From Segatella buccae ATCC 33574 (GTDB lineage: Bacteria > Bacteroidota > Bacteroidia > Bacteroidales > Bacteroidaceae): a DNA stretch of 64,000 bases. The translations under genes and the position numbers were made by a program. The stretch covers positions 2,280,590 to 2,344,589 of the forward strand of contig NZ_GL586311.1 in NCBI RefSeq assembly GCF_000184945.1, in the 5' to 3' direction. Below, piece after piece: positions 25,223-35,104 of this stretch. A model generated the notes under the pieces. That model ran no database searches. It worked only from the letters and a program-made list of their open reading frames with translations, and was not told the DNA's origin. Within the stretch, counting starts at the first letter, position 1. Every line of letters begins with the position of its first letter.

Positions 25223-25260
25223 ACGATAAAGCCCATCTTTAATAGGTTTTTCAGGTAAAA

Positions 25261-26103
25261 TCATTCATGGGTAACACAGAAGGCTTCTCCAAGTGAGAAG
25301 CCTTCTTCATAAAGGCGTTCCAATTTATCAATGTCCTTTTCGATGCGCCCCACCTCCAAGGGACGCTGCGGGCGAATACACTCTATCTGCCCGGCGGCCT
25401 CCAAGTCGTCAATGAGTTGAAGCTGTTCGTTGTAAATCACATGCCGACGGCTCAAAGCCACCCTCAACCGGGGATAATTCTTATAGATGAACTTAGGCAC
25501 CTTGCGGTCTCTACTCTCGTCCCGCCATCCCTTATTGCGAGTCAGCACCACCACATTCCGGCTGTGCCCGACAGCCATTGCACGCGCCACCGGTATGGAA
25601 TCGGTGATTCCCCCATCGAGCATCGGTATGCCATCCACCTCCACTATCTTGCTTACATAAGGCAAACTGCTCGAGGCCCTTACGATATCCAAGGCTCGCC
25701 GTTGTTCAGTGGTCTCACTTAGATACATCGGTCGACCGGTCAGACAATTTGTCGTGACCATCTCAAAACCGGCGGCATATTTAAAATAAGTATCAAAATC
25801 AAAAGGCAACAACTGGTTGGGAAACTTGTCGTAGAGCAATTCACGGTCGAAGATACACCCTTGAGTGACCAGATGGCGAAGACCGATATACTGATAGCGC
25901 GCTAAAAAGTCAATATTTGACACACGGGCCCGACGAGGCTGACGGCTCACATACGACATGCCGTTGCAGGCCCCTGCCGAGACTGCCACAATATAAGGGA
26001 AATAACGTTCATACTTCATGAAAGCATCCAAAACACCACTCGTAAAAACGCCCCTCATACCTCCACCTTCAAGAACCAATCCCGTGTTTCTGTCTATCTT
26101 CAC
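25261..26103 (-). CDS. Patatin-like phospholipase/acyl hydrolase (RssA/YjjU type)
   Basis: This 280-residue protein has the patatin catalytic dyad. The oxyanion glycine motif GGGMRG is at residues 13-18, and the nucleophile is Ser42 in AVSAG, where the usual GxSxG has Ala in the first position. The catalytic Asp is in LDGGITD. No signal peptide, so cytoplasmic or peripheral. The substrate is unknown; the family cleaves acyl esters of phospholipids. It converges with hppA, and its last codons contain a perfect hairpin that may also end hppA transcription. Confidence 0.87.
   Translation of the reverse strand: MKIDRNTGLVLEGGGMRGVFTSGVLDAFMKYERYFPYIVAVSAGACNGMSYVSRQPRRARVSNIDFLARYQYIGLRHLVTQGCIFDRELLYDKFPNQLLPFDFDTYFKYAAGFEMVTTNCLTGRPMYLSETTEQRRALDIVRASSSLPYVSKIVEVDGIPMLDGGITDSIPVARAMAVGHSRNVVVLTRNKGWRDESRDRKVPKFIYKNYPRLRVALSRRHVIYNEQLQLIDDLEAAGQIECIRPQRPLEVGRIEKDIDKLERLYEEGFSLGEAFCVTHE
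25279..25305 (+). terminator. Perfect hairpin inside the patatin gene 3' end, possible hppA terminator
   Basis: GAAGGCTTCTC (25279-25289) and GAGAAGCCTTC (25295-25305) form a perfect 11-base stem with a 5-base loop, 56 bases after the hppA stop. The following TTCTTC-like sequence is only weakly T-rich, so terminator strength is uncertain. Confidence 0.4.
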
Positions 26104-26147
26104 TCTTAATTATTTATAAATTTTCAAGTAACATTCATTTTTGATTG

Positions 26148-26155
26148 CAAAGATA
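26148..26155 (-). promoter_or_regulatory. -7 box for the patatin gene
   Basis: The minus strand reads TATCTTTG 45 bases upstream of the ATG; back-to-back with the aminopeptidase promoter. Confidence 0.55.
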
Positions 26156-26177
26156 ACAAATATCTACAAAAAAAGTG

Positions 26178-26185
26178 TAACTTTG
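26178..26185 (+). promoter_or_regulatory. -7 box for the aminopeptidase P gene
   Basis: TAACTTTG lies 29 bases before the ATG at 26215. The -33 region of each divergent promoter overlaps the other unit. Confidence 0.55.
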
Positions 26186-26214
26186 CAATCGATTCTGGAT
26201 TAAATTCACTAATT

Positions 26215-27615
26215 ATGTTTAAAACGGAAACTTATATAGCGCGCCGCCAACAACTTAAACAACTTGTTAACAGCGGCATTATACTTATTTTCGGTAATAA
26301 TGAGTCGCCATGCAATTTCCCTGCCAACGGCTATTATCCGTTCCGCCAAGACTCGAGTTTTCTCTACTATTTCGGGCAGCAGAGAGACGGACTCGTAGGG
26401 GTCATTGATGTGGACAACGATACAGAGACGCTCATCGGTGACGATATCGACATTGAAGACATTGTGTGGTATGGCAGTGTGGAGAGCGTAAAGATGATGG
26501 CCGAGCAGGTGGGTGTGTCCAATTCCGCCCCCATGAAGGCCTTGCAAGGCATCTGTGCCGAAGCTCTGGCAAAGAGAAGGAAGATTCATTTCCTCCCTCC
26601 CTACCGCTACGACATCAAGCTTCAACTGTTCGACCTGTTGGGAATCCACCCCAACCAGCAAAAGCAGGAAACCTCAATGGAACTCATCAGGGCCGTTGTG
26701 AAAATGCGTTCGACCAAGACTGCCGAGGAAGTGGAAGAATTGGAACGCGCTGCCGTTATTGGATACAAAATGCACACCACAGCCATGAGACTCACCAAAC
26801 CGGGCGTGACCGAGAAGTTCATTGCCGGCCAAGTAGATGGTACGGCCCATTCCTACGGCTCCATGGTCAGTTTCCCCACCATCTTCACACAGCATGGTGA
26901 AATCTTGCATGGCAGTCCTTCGCCCGCTCCTTTGGAGGCAGGCCGCCTCGTCCTCTGCGATGCCGGTGCGGAGACGGTCAACAACTATTGTTCCGACAAC
27001 ACCCGCACCATGCCCGTGAGTGGTAAGTTCACCCAACGACAACTGGAAATCTACTCCATAGTGGAAGCCTGTCACGACTATGCCCTCGAAGTGGCCAAGC
27101 CCGGTGTGAAATGGATGGACGTGCATTTTGCCGTATGTCGCCTGATGACCGACCGCCTCAAGGAGCTCGGACTGATGAAGGGAGACGCCGAAGAGGCCGT
27201 GAGGGCCGGTGCCCACGCCATGTTCCTCCCCCACGGTTTGGGACACATGATGGGCATGGATGTGCACGACATGGAGGCTCTCGACCAAATCAACGTAGGC
27301 TTCGACGAGGAGACGCGCCCCAATCTTGAGCAGTTTGGCACCAACTGCCTGCGCATGGGTCGCCGCCTCGAAGAAGGTTTTGTAGTGACCGACGAGCCGG
27401 GCATTTACTTCATTCCAGCTCTCATTGACGAATGGAAGGCCAACGGACATTGCGCGGAATTCCTTAATTTCGACAAACTCGAGACCTATAAAGATTTCGG
27501 AGGCATACGCATAGAGGATGATGTGCTCATCACAAAAGACGGTTGCCGATTCCTCGGCAAGGACCGTATACCCTACCATGCAAAAGACGTAGAAGAGTTC
27601 ATGCAACACAATTAA
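26215..27615 (+). CDS. pepP: Xaa-Pro aminopeptidase (M24, aminopeptidase P type)
   Basis: This 466-residue enzyme removes N-terminal residues preceding proline. An N-terminal creatinase-like domain (about 1-165) precedes the pita-bread metallopeptidase domain. The metal ligands are visible in CDAGAE, SDNTRTMPVSGKF, HGLGHMMGMDVHD, TDEPGIYF and GGIRIEDDVLI. Length and order match bacterial PepP. No signal peptide. A secreted-type C1 peptidase gene follows 39 bases downstream in the same direction, which suggests linked roles in peptide breakdown. Confidence 0.93.
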   Translation: MFKTETYIARRQQLKQLVNSGIILIFGNNESPCNFPANGYYPFRQDSSFLYYFGQQRDGLVGVIDVDNDTETLIGDDIDIEDIVWYGSVESVKMMAEQVGVSNSAPMKALQGICAEALAKRRKIHFLPPYRYDIKLQLFDLLGIHPNQQKQETSMELIRAVVKMRSTKTAEEVEELERAAVIGYKMHTTAMRLTKPGVTEKFIAGQVDGTAHSYGSMVSFPTIFTQHGEILHGSPSPAPLEAGRLVLCDAGAETVNNYCSDNTRTMPVSGKFTQRQLEIYSIVEACHDYALEVAKPGVKWMDVHFAVCRLMTDRLKELGLMKGDAEEAVRAGAHAMFLPHGLGHMMGMDVHDMEALDQINVGFDEETRPNLEQFGTNCLRMGRRLEEGFVVTDEPGIYFIPALIDEWKANGHCAEFLNFDKLETYKDFGGIRIEDDVLITKDGCRFLGKDRIPYHAKDVEEFMQHN

Positions 27616-27654
27616 CCAAAAAACGATTATTATTTTCAACATTAAAACTTATAG

Positions 27655-28857
27655 ATGAAAAAGTTATTAGCATTGGCGCTCCTCGCAGTGGTTGCTTCGG
27701 GAGCTGACGCAAAGACAGAAAAGGATTCGGTGAACAAGAACAAACCAGTATTCACTGTAGTCAAAGAACTCCCCATCACAAGCATAAAGGATCAGAACAA
27801 GTCGGGCACTTGCTGGGCTTATTCCACCTTGAGCTTCTTTGAGAGTGAAATACTCAAGAAGAGTGGCAAGACATACGACCTCTCGGAAATGTTCGTTGCC
27901 AACAAGACTTACCTTGATCGTGCCGTCATGGCCGTGAGAATGCACGGTGACGTGAGCTTCTCGCAAGGTGGCAGTGCCTACGATGTGCTCTACTGCCTCA
28001 AGAACTATGGCAGCGTGCCCGAATCTGCCATGCCGGCTCCCGGCACCATGACAGGTGACTCGTTGGCCAACTTCAGCGAATTTTTCAAGGCCTTGACACC
28101 CTACGTGGAGGCCGTGGCCAAGAGCGATGCCAAGAAACTTTCTCCGGCATGGAAGAACGGACTGCAGGGCATTCTCGATGCCTACTTGGGCAAGGCACCG
28201 GCCAACTTCACTTACGAAGGCAAGAACTACACCCCGAAAACCTTTGCAGCAAGTCTGGGACTGAACTGGGACGACTATGTGACTTTCACCAGCTATACAC
28301 ACCATCCCTTCTGGACGGAGTTTGCCGTTGAGGTGCAGGACAACTGGCGTTGGCCCATGAGTTGGAATGTCCCGATGGACGACCTCACCAAAATCATAGA
28401 CAATGCACTCGCCAACGGCTACACCGTGGCTTGGGGCGGCGATGTCACTGAAGACGGTTTCACTCGCAAAGGCCTCGGCATAGCCTACGACGTGAAGAAA
28501 GTGCGCTCCATGGCAGGCACCGATGCCGACCGTTGGTTCAAGCTCTCCAAGACCGAGAAGAGCGAGAAGTTTGATTCTCTGGGTGTTAACGCTCCCGAAA
28601 TCGTGCCCACACAACAAATGCGCCAAGACGCTTTTGACAACTGGGAAACTACCGATGACCACGGTATGCACATCTACGGTATAGCCAAAGACCAGAATGG
28701 CAAAGAATACTACATGGTGAAAAACTCATGGGGCAAGTATGGTGACTACTCCGGCACTTGGTACCTGACCAAGACTTTCGTTACCTATAAGACCATGGAC
28801 TTTATGGTGAACAAGAACGCTGTGCCCAAAGACATCCGCAAGAAGTTGGGTATCTAA
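27655..28857 (+). CDS. Exported C1 family peptidase (bleomycin hydrolase/aminopeptidase C-like)
   Basis: This 400-residue protein has a signal peptide (residues about 1-19, ending SGADA). It carries the papain-type nucleophile Cys53 in SGTCWAYS and the catalytic His and Asn in DDHGMHIYGIA and VKNSWG. This is the layout of the C1B group found exported in Bacteroidetes. It probably degrades peptides in the periplasm or outside. It follows pepP and ends in a strong terminator. Confidence 0.9.
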   Translation: MKKLLALALLAVVASGADAKTEKDSVNKNKPVFTVVKELPITSIKDQNKSGTCWAYSTLSFFESEILKKSGKTYDLSEMFVANKTYLDRAVMAVRMHGDVSFSQGGSAYDVLYCLKNYGSVPESAMPAPGTMTGDSLANFSEFFKALTPYVEAVAKSDAKKLSPAWKNGLQGILDAYLGKAPANFTYEGKNYTPKTFAASLGLNWDDYVTFTSYTHHPFWTEFAVEVQDNWRWPMSWNVPMDDLTKIIDNALANGYTVAWGGDVTEDGFTRKGLGIAYDVKKVRSMAGTDADRWFKLSKTEKSEKFDSLGVNAPEIVPTQQMRQDAFDNWETTDDHGMHIYGIAKDQNGKEYYMVKNSWGKYGDYSGTWYLTKTFVTYKTMDFMVNKNAVPKDIRKKLGI

Positions 28858-28886
28858 ACACAGCATCAAAATACAGAAACAGCATC

Positions 28887-28922
28887 AAGAGCATCCGCCC
28901 AGGTTGGCAGATGCTCTTTTTT
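28887..28922 (+). terminator. Terminator after the C1 peptidase gene
   Basis: AAGAGCATC (28887-28895) pairs with GATGCTCTT (28910-28918) and is followed by a run of six T. The TGCA array begins about 20 bases later. Confidence 0.8.
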
Positions 28923-28940
28923 ATGTTCTTCCGGCTCTGG

Positions 28941-29028
28941 TGCGGGATGTCTGCACCGGTCGTGCAGAGGCTTTGCACAAAGCGTGCAACAACCATGCGC
29001 GGATGGTGCACCAGTCATGCACCATCAC
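28941..29028. repeat. TGCA array 1: eight tetramers with exact 11-bp period
   Basis: TGCA or TGCG starts at 28941, 28952, 28963, 28974, 28985, 28996, 29007 and 29018, always 11 bases apart; six are TGCA and two (first and sixth) TGCG. The 7 bases between tetramers vary. Because 11 is not a multiple of three it cannot be a coding repeat. It fills most of the gap between the C1 peptidase terminator and the phoH promoter. A second array with the same unit number lies at 46201. Confidence 0.85.
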
Positions 29029-29073
29029 TTGACAGTTGGGCAGACACTTCGAATATTTCTCTTTCGATATTTG

Positions 29074-29104
29074 TTGGTGGTTTCGATAAAACTTTGTAAC
29101 TTTG
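29074..29104 (+). promoter_or_regulatory. Promoter of the phoH-purC-menG-aroE-purM run
   Basis: TTG (29074-29076), 20 bases and TAACTTTG (29097-29104). It lies inside the longest possible phoH reading frame and rules out the upstream ATG. Confidence 0.75.
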
Positions 29105-29145
29105 CAACATTATTGATAATAAAAACGAAACCAGCTCTTAATCCA

Positions 29146-30141
29146 TTGATAGAGAAGCATATTGTTCTTGAAGATATAGATCCCGTGATGTTCTACGGGA
29201 TTAACAATGCACATTTGCAGATGTTGAAGTCGCTGTTTCCCAAACTGCGTATCGTGGCCCGCGACAATGTCATCAGACTGCTTGGTGACGAAGAGGAAAT
29301 GGCAAAAGTGGAAGAAGACATCGAAACCATGCGGAAGCATGTGCTGAAATACAACACCATCAGCGACGAAGACATCCTCGACATTGTAAAAGGGAGACAG
29401 ACAAAGGCCGATGCTGTGAAGGGAGTACTTGTGTACAGCATTTCGGGCCGTCCCATCAAGAGCCGCACGGTGAACCAACAGCGACTCATTGAGGCTTACG
29501 AACACAACGACATGGTGTTTGCCGTAGGCCCTGCCGGAACGGGTAAGACCTATCTGAGCATCGCTTTGGCCGTGAAAGCCCTGAAGGAGAAGACGGCCAA
29601 GAAGATCATCCTCTCGCGGCCGGCTGTGGAGGCAGGCGAGAAACTGGGCTTCCTCCCGGGCGACATGAAGGATAAAATAGACCCTTATCTGCAACCGCTC
29701 TACGACGCGCTGGAGGATATGCTACCCGCCGTAAAACTGCAAGACATGATGGAGAAACACATCATACAGATTGCTCCGCTGGCATTCATGCGAGGCCGTA
29801 CGCTGAGTGATGCTGTGGTGATACTTGATGAGGCGCAGAACACCACCCCACAGCAAATCCGCATGTTCCTGACCCGAATGGGCTGGAATACCAAAATGAT
29901 TATCACGGGCGACATGACCCAGATAGACCTGCCACGAGAACAGCGGAGCGGACTCCGTGAGGCACTGGGCATTTTACAGGGATTGGAGGGCATCGGTGTC
30001 GTGCATCTGGGCGACAAAGACATTGTGAGACATAAGCTCGTGACGCGCATCGTAAACGCATACGATGCCTACGACCGGGAAAAAGCCGAAGAGAAGAGTT
30101 TCAAACAAAATACTAAAAATGAAAGCATTAACAAAGACTGA
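29146..30141 (+). CDS. phoH: PhoH family ATPase
   Basis: I start at the TTG at 29146, giving 331 residues beginning with the family-typical [17 protein letters not shown]. The in-frame ATG at 28984 lies in the TGCA array and before the promoter, and the ATG at 29188 would cut the conserved N-terminus. Walker A (GPAGTGKT) and Walker B ([11 protein letters not shown]) are intact, with [17 protein letters not shown] and [10 protein letters not shown]. PhoH proteins are cytoplasmic ATPases linked to RNA metabolism; the precise role is unknown. The 3' end overlaps purC by 23 bases. Confidence 0.88.
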   Translation: MIEKHIVLEDIDPVMFYGINNAHLQMLKSLFPKLRIVARDNVIRLLGDEEEMAKVEEDIETMRKHVLKYNTISDEDILDIVKGRQTKADAVKGVLVYSISGRPIKSRTVNQQRLIEAYEHNDMVFAVGPAGTGKTYLSIALAVKALKEKTAKKIILSRPAVEAGEKLGFLPGDMKDKIDPYLQPLYDALEDMLPAVKLQDMMEKHIIQIAPLAFMRGRTLSDAVVILDEAQNTTPQQIRMFLTRMGWNTKMIITGDMTQIDLPREQRSGLREALGILQGLEGIGVVHLGDKDIVRHKLVTRIVNAYDAYDREKAEEKSFKQNTKNESINKD

Positions 30142-31069
30142 TTTCCATTTCGATGGACAGAAGAGTGTTTATCACGGCAAAGTGCGTGACGTTTACGACA
30201 TCAATGACGACCTGCTGGTGATGGTCGCTACCGACAGAATCTCCGCTTTCGATGTCATTCTGCCCAAAGGTATCCCGTTTAAGGGACAAGTCTTGAACCA
30301 AATTGCAGCCAAGTTTCTCGATGCCACGACCGACATCTGCCCCAACTGGAAATTGGCCACACCCGACCCGATGGTCACAGTAGGACTGAAATGCGAAGGC
30401 TTTCGCGTGGAAATGATCATTCGCGGCATCCTCACAGGTTCGGCATGGCGGGAGTACAAAAACGGCTGCCGCGAGATTTGTGGTGTGAAACTGCCGGAGG
30501 GAATGAGGGAGAACGAACGCTTTCCGGAACCTATCGTAACACCGACAACCAAGGCCGACGAGGGCCACGACCTCAACATCTCGAAAGAGGAAATCATTGC
30601 TCAGGGCATCGTCTCGGCCGAAGACTATGCCGTGATGGAAGACTACACACGCAAACTCTTTAAGCGCGGGCAGGAAATCGCTGCCAAGCAGGGACTTATC
30701 CTTGTGGATACCAAATATGAGTTTGGCAAGCGAGACGGCAAAGTGTATCTCATCGATGAAATCCACACGCCTGACTCCAGCCGATATTTCTATGCCGATG
30801 GCTATGAAGAGAAATTCGAGAAAGGCGAACCACAAAAGCAACTTTCCAAAGAATTTGTGCGCCAGTGGCTCATCGAACATAACTTCATGAACGAGCCCGG
30901 ACAGCAGATGCCCGAAATCACCGACGACTACGCCGAGAACGTGAGCGACCGCTACATAGAGCTCTATGAACACATCACCGGCGAGAAATTTGACAAGGCA
31001 ACCGAGCAGGGAGACATCGCCACACGCATAGAGAAGAACGTGAGCGAGTATCTCGCCGCAAGAAAATAA
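30119..31069 (+). CDS. purC: Phosphoribosylaminoimidazole-succinocarboxamide synthase
   Basis: PurC joins aspartate to CAIR using ATP to form SAICAR in purine synthesis. The ATG at 30119 gives 316 residues, of the longer type. Motifs include [47 protein letters not shown] and [25 protein letters not shown]. Translation start lies inside the phoH end, which suggests coupling. It is followed by menG after 16 bases. Confidence 0.95.
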   Translation: MKALTKTDFHFDGQKSVYHGKVRDVYDINDDLLVMVATDRISAFDVILPKGIPFKGQVLNQIAAKFLDATTDICPNWKLATPDPMVTVGLKCEGFRVEMIIRGILTGSAWREYKNGCREICGVKLPEGMRENERFPEPIVTPTTKADEGHDLNISKEEIIAQGIVSAEDYAVMEDYTRKLFKRGQEIAAKQGLILVDTKYEFGKRDGKVYLIDEIHTPDSSRYFYADGYEEKFEKGEPQKQLSKEFVRQWLIEHNFMNEPGQQMPEITDDYAENVSDRYIELYEHITGEKFDKATEQGDIATRIEKNVSEYLAARK

Positions 31070-31085
31070 TCTCACTAACGGAAAC

Positions 31086-31817
31086 GTGTACGAACAGGAA
31101 AGTATAAAGCCTTACAACTCAGGCGAGAAAGGAAAGCAGGTGGAGGAGATGTTCAACAACATCGCCCCCACCTACGACACCTTGAACCATCGTCTGTCAT
31201 GGGATATAGACAAAGGATGGAGGAAAAAGGCTATCGCCCAACTGCAACCTTTCAGCCCCCGGCATATACTCGACATCGCTACGGGGACAGGTGATTTTGC
31301 CATTCTCGCAGCTCGGATGCTGACTCCAGAAAAGCTCATCGGAGCCGACATCTCAGAGGGAATGATGGATATAGGCCGGCAGAAAGTGAAACGGGCGAGG
31401 CTCGAACAAATCATCTCATTTGAGAAAGAAGACTGCCTGCAGCTCTCCTATCCCGAGAACTCTTTTGATGCGGTGACCGCGGCTTTCGGTATCAGGAACT
31501 TTCCCGATCTGGACCGCGGGCTGAAAGAAATATTCAGAGTGCTCAAACCGGACGGACATTTGAGTATCGTCGAGCTCACGTCTCCTGTCACTTTTCCCAT
31601 GAAACAGCTTTTCAAGGTCTATTCTCACACGGTGTTGCCCATTTACGGTCGCCTCGTCTCACGCGACGACAGTGCCTACCACTACCTCACAGCCACCATA
31701 GAAGCTTTTCCACAAGGTGAGCAGATGGTTGGAATTTTCAAGAAAGCCGGCTTTTCTGAAGCCCGTTTCGAGCGGCTCACATTCGGTATATGTACCATGT
31801 ATCTGGCCACCAAATAA
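31086..31817 (+). CDS. menG: Demethylmenaquinone methyltransferase MenG/UbiE
   Basis: This class I SAM methyltransferase carries out the last step of menaquinone synthesis. The GTG at 31086 begins the 243-residue protein with [18 protein letters not shown], as usual in Bacteroidales. [18 protein letters not shown], the SAM-binding [13 protein letters not shown], the [13 protein letters not shown] motif and the C-terminal FGICTMYLA are typical of UbiE/MenG. It fits anaerobic respiration with menaquinone only. Part of the phoH-purC-menG-aroE run. Confidence 0.94.
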   Translation: MYEQESIKPYNSGEKGKQVEEMFNNIAPTYDTLNHRLSWDIDKGWRKKAIAQLQPFSPRHILDIATGTGDFAILAARMLTPEKLIGADISEGMMDIGRQKVKRARLEQIISFEKEDCLQLSYPENSFDAVTAAFGIRNFPDLDRGLKEIFRVLKPDGHLSIVELTSPVTFPMKQLFKVYSHTVLPIYGRLVSRDDSAYHYLTATIEAFPQGEQMVGIFKKAGFSEARFERLTFGICTMYLATK

Positions 31818-31889
31818 GAGAATGGGCATATATAAAGTAAGGTGAATGTCACAGAAGATTTAAAGATTTTATCATTAACAAAAACGATT

Positions 31890-32633
31890 ATGGACAAATT
31901 CGGACTGATAGGTTTCCCGTTAGGGCACTCCTTCTCGAAGAATTATTTCAACGAGAAGTTTGAGAACGAAGGTATTGATGCCCGATACATCAACTTCGAG
32001 ATTCCTGCCATCGAGAATCTGACAGAGATACTCGACTCCAACCCCACGCTGAAAGGGCTCAATGTGACCATTCCCTATAAGCAAAAGGTGATGAGCTATC
32101 TTGATGCCATCAGTCCTGAAGCCCGTGCCATCGGTGCCGTCAATGTCATTAAAGTGACTCATAAAGGCAAGAAAGTGGAGCTCAAAGGCTTCAATAGCGA
32201 TGTCATTGGTTTCACCAAAAGCATAGAACCGCTATTGGAGCGATGCCATAAGAAGGCACTTATCTTGGGAACGGGAGGAGCCTCCAAGGCCATCGACTAC
32301 GGACTCAAAAGCCTGGGGCTGGAGACCTTGTTTGTGAGTCGCTTTGAGCGTCAGGGAACAATCCAATATGCCGACATTACACCGGAAGTAGTCAGGGAAT
32401 ACAATGTCATTGTGAATTGCACCCCTTGCGGCATGTACCCCCATGTAGACGAATGTCCGGAACTGCCATACGAGGCAATGGACACCCATACGCTCCTCTA
32501 CGATCTTATCTACAATCCCGACGAAACCCTTTTCATGAAACGGGGAAAGGAATATGGGGCCACAACAAAAAACGGTCTTGAGATGTTGCTCTTGCAGGCT
32601 TTTGCAAGTTGGGACTTTTGGAATGGCAAATAA
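31890..32633 (+). CDS. aroE: Shikimate dehydrogenase
   Basis: AroE reduces 3-dehydroshikimate with NADPH in aromatic amino acid and chorismate synthesis. The ATG at 31890 gives 247 residues, short but normal for Bacteroidetes. GFPLGHSFSKNYFNE holds the substrate-binding Ser pair, LNVTIPYKQKV the catalytic lysine, and GTGGASKAI the nucleotide-binding loop. NCTPCGMYP and the C-terminal NGLEMLLLQAFASW follow. It lies between menG and purM. Confidence 0.94.
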   Translation: MDKFGLIGFPLGHSFSKNYFNEKFENEGIDARYINFEIPAIENLTEILDSNPTLKGLNVTIPYKQKVMSYLDAISPEARAIGAVNVIKVTHKGKKVELKGFNSDVIGFTKSIEPLLERCHKKALILGTGGASKAIDYGLKSLGLETLFVSRFERQGTIQYADITPEVVREYNVIVNCTPCGMYPHVDECPELPYEAMDTHTLLYDLIYNPDETLFMKRGKEYGATTKNGLEMLLLQAFASWDFWNGK

Positions 32634-32665
32634 TCTTTAAAAACATACTTAATCGAAATAAAGAA

Positions 32666-33835
32666 GTGAACAACCGTTATATGATGCGTGGCGTGAGTGC
32701 TGCCAAGGAAGATGTACACAATGCCATTAAGAATATCGACAAAGGAATATTCCCACGGGCTTTCTGCAAAATTATCCCCGATGTGCTGGGAGGCGACCCC
32801 GACTATTGCAATATCATGCACGCCGACGGTGCAGGCACCAAGTCGAGCCTGGCCTATATGTATTGGAAAGAAACCGGTGACATGGACGTGTGGAAAGGAA
32901 TCGCGCAGGATGCCATTGTGATGAATACCGATGATTTGCTCTGTGTAGGGGCGGTAGACAACATTTTGGTGTCATCCACCATCGGGCGTAATAAGATGCT
33001 GATACCGGGTGAGGTGATTTCAGCCATCATCAACGGCACGGACGAACTGCTGGCAGAACTGCGTGGCATGGGCATCGGCATCTATCCCACGGGGGGAGAG
33101 ACTGCCGATGTGGGCGACCTTGTGCGGACAATCATCGTAGACTCCACCGTGACGTGCCGCATGAAGCGTTCGGATGTGATAGACAATGCCAACATACGGC
33201 CGGGCGATGTTATCGTCGGACTCTCGTCCACCGGGCAGGCTACATACGAGAGACAATATAACGGGGGCATGGGAAGCAACGGACTGACAAGTGCTCGGCA
33301 CGATATGTTCGCCAAATATCTGGCAGAAAAATATCCGGAAAGTTACGACCACGACGTACCAGACGACCTTGTGTATAGCGGACAATACCGGTTGACGGAC
33401 AGTGTGGACGGTGCCCCCGTTGTTGCCGGCAAACTGGTGCTCTCCCCTACCCGCACCTACGCCCCCGTCATCAAAAAAATGCTTGACGAGCTTCGCCCGG
33501 AAATACACGGCATGGTGCATTGCACCGGAGGCGCACAAACAAAGGTGCTCCACTTCGTGAACGACAACTGTAAGGTGGTGAAAGATAACATGTTCCCCGT
33601 TCCACCGCTGTTCAAGGCTATTCACGATTGCTCTGCAACCGACTGGAAAGAAATGTACCAAGTGTTCAACATGGGCCACCGCATGGAGATTTATGTGCGC
33701 CCAGAAATAGCCGAACGAATCATTGCCATCAGCAAGGAGTTCAATATCGATGCCCAAGTGGTGGGGCATATTGAGGATGGAAAACGAAGTCTCACCATCG
33801 AAAGCGAGTTTGGAACTTTCAACTATGAAGGATAG
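32666..33835 (+). CDS. purM: Phosphoribosylformylglycinamidine cyclo-ligase (AIR synthase)
   Basis: PurM makes AIR from FGAM with ATP. I favour the GTG at 32666 (389 residues, start NNRYMMRGVSAAKED); the in-frame ATG at 32681 is possible. The open frame upstream overlaps aroE. HADGAGTKSSLAYMYW, NTDDLLCVGA, GGETADVGDLV and the C-terminal MGHRMEIYV are present, typical of the longer Bacteroidetes form. It is followed by prfA after a 65-base gap. Confidence 0.9.
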   Translation: MNNRYMMRGVSAAKEDVHNAIKNIDKGIFPRAFCKIIPDVLGGDPDYCNIMHADGAGTKSSLAYMYWKETGDMDVWKGIAQDAIVMNTDDLLCVGAVDNILVSSTIGRNKMLIPGEVISAIINGTDELLAELRGMGIGIYPTGGETADVGDLVRTIIVDSTVTCRMKRSDVIDNANIRPGDVIVGLSSTGQATYERQYNGGMGSNGLTSARHDMFAKYLAEKYPESYDHDVPDDLVYSGQYRLTDSVDGAPVVAGKLVLSPTRTYAPVIKKMLDELRPEIHGMVHCTGGAQTKVLHFVNDNCKVVKDNMFPVPPLFKAIHDCSATDWKEMYQVFNMGHRMEIYVRPEIAERIIAISKEFNIDAQVVGHIEDGKRSLTIESEFGTFNYEG

Positions 33836-33900
33836 GAAGAGGAAGACGGGACTCCCGTTCTCCATTTCTCTATATACATATCAACACATATTTAAACTAT

Positions 33901-35013
33901 ATGCCGGATAACAATAACATTTTAGAAAAATTAGACGGTCTTGAGAGCCGATTTGAAGAGGTATCGACCTTAATCACCGACCCGGATGTGATAGCCGACC
34001 AGCAACGCTATGTCAAACTCACCAAGGAATATAAAGACTTGGGAGACATCATGGATGTGCGTAAACGCTACATAGCCTGCCTGAATGCCATCAAGGAATC
34101 TAAAGACATTCTGGCCAACGAGAGCGATGCAGACATGAAGGAGATGGCGCGCGAGGAACTGGCCACGAATGAAGACTTGCAACCCAAGCTGGAAGAGGAA
34201 ATCAAAATCGCATTAGTGCCCAAAGACCCGGAAGATGCCAAAAACGTGCAGATGGAAATCAGGGCGGGAGCCGGAGGCGATGAGGCGGCCCTCTTTGCCG
34301 GCGACCTTTTCAACATGTACAAAAAATACTGTGACTCCAAAGGATGGAACCTCAGTGTGACAAGTGTTTCTGAAGGAGCCGTAGGGGGATATAAGGAAAT
34401 AGATTTTGCAGTGAGCGGAGTCGATGTCTACGGTACTCTGAAATACGAATCAGGCGTGCATCGCGTGCAGCGTGTACCCGCTACAGAAACTCAAGGCCGT
34501 ATGCACACCAGTGCTGCGACGGTGGCTGTGCTCCCCGAAGCAGACAAATTTGAGGTGAATATCAACGAAGGCGACATCAAGTGGGACACGTTCCGTTCAA
34601 GCGGTGCCGGCGGACAGAATGTCAACAAGGTGGAATCAGGCGTGCGCCTGCGCTATCCCTGGAAGAATCCGAATACCGGAGAAGTGGAGGAAATACTCAT
34701 CGAATGCACCGAAACACGCGACCAACCCAAGAATAAAGAACGGGCTTTGAGCCGTCTTTACACATTCATCCACGATCGCGAACATCAGAAATACATAGAC
34801 GACATAGCCAGTCGGCGAAAGAGCTTGGTTTCCACCGGCGACCGTTCGGCAAAAATCCGCACCTACAACTTCCCGCAAGGCCGCGTGACGGATCATCGCA
34901 TCGGCTACACCACACACGACCTGCAAGGTTTTATGGGTGGTGACATCCAAGACATGATAGATGCCCTCACTGTGGCCGAGAATGCCGAGAAACTGAAAGA
35001 GAACGAACTTTAG
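33901..35013 (+). CDS. prfA: Peptide chain release factor 1
   Basis: RF1 ends translation at UAA and UAG. The 370-residue protein has the peptidyl-tRNA hydrolysis motif GGQ in [17 protein letters not shown] and the codon-recognition PxT motif as PAT in [11 protein letters not shown]. Together these separate it from RF2. The N-terminal coiled coil and the C-terminal [15 protein letters not shown] end are normal. Confidence 0.96.
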   Translation: MPDNNNILEKLDGLESRFEEVSTLITDPDVIADQQRYVKLTKEYKDLGDIMDVRKRYIACLNAIKESKDILANESDADMKEMAREELATNEDLQPKLEEEIKIALVPKDPEDAKNVQMEIRAGAGGDEAALFAGDLFNMYKKYCDSKGWNLSVTSVSEGAVGGYKEIDFAVSGVDVYGTLKYESGVHRVQRVPATETQGRMHTSAATVAVLPEADKFEVNINEGDIKWDTFRSSGAGGQNVNKVESGVRLRYPWKNPNTGEVEEILIECTETRDQPKNKERALSRLYTFIHDREHQKYIDDIASRRKSLVSTGDRSAKIRTYNFPQGRVTDHRIGYTTHDLQGFMGGDIQDMIDALTVAENAEKLKENEL

Positions 35014-35104
35014 TCTCACCGCCCTCTCCCCATCTCCACCTTTTAGCCGGGCAAGAGGGGCAATAGGCCGGACACATTCAATCCACAAAATCCATTCCCA
35101 TCCC

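Noticed and set aside
28941..29028. CRISPR array
   Set aside because: The repeating unit is a 4-base tetramer at 11-bp steps with no 20-40 base repeat or spacer structure and no cas genes.
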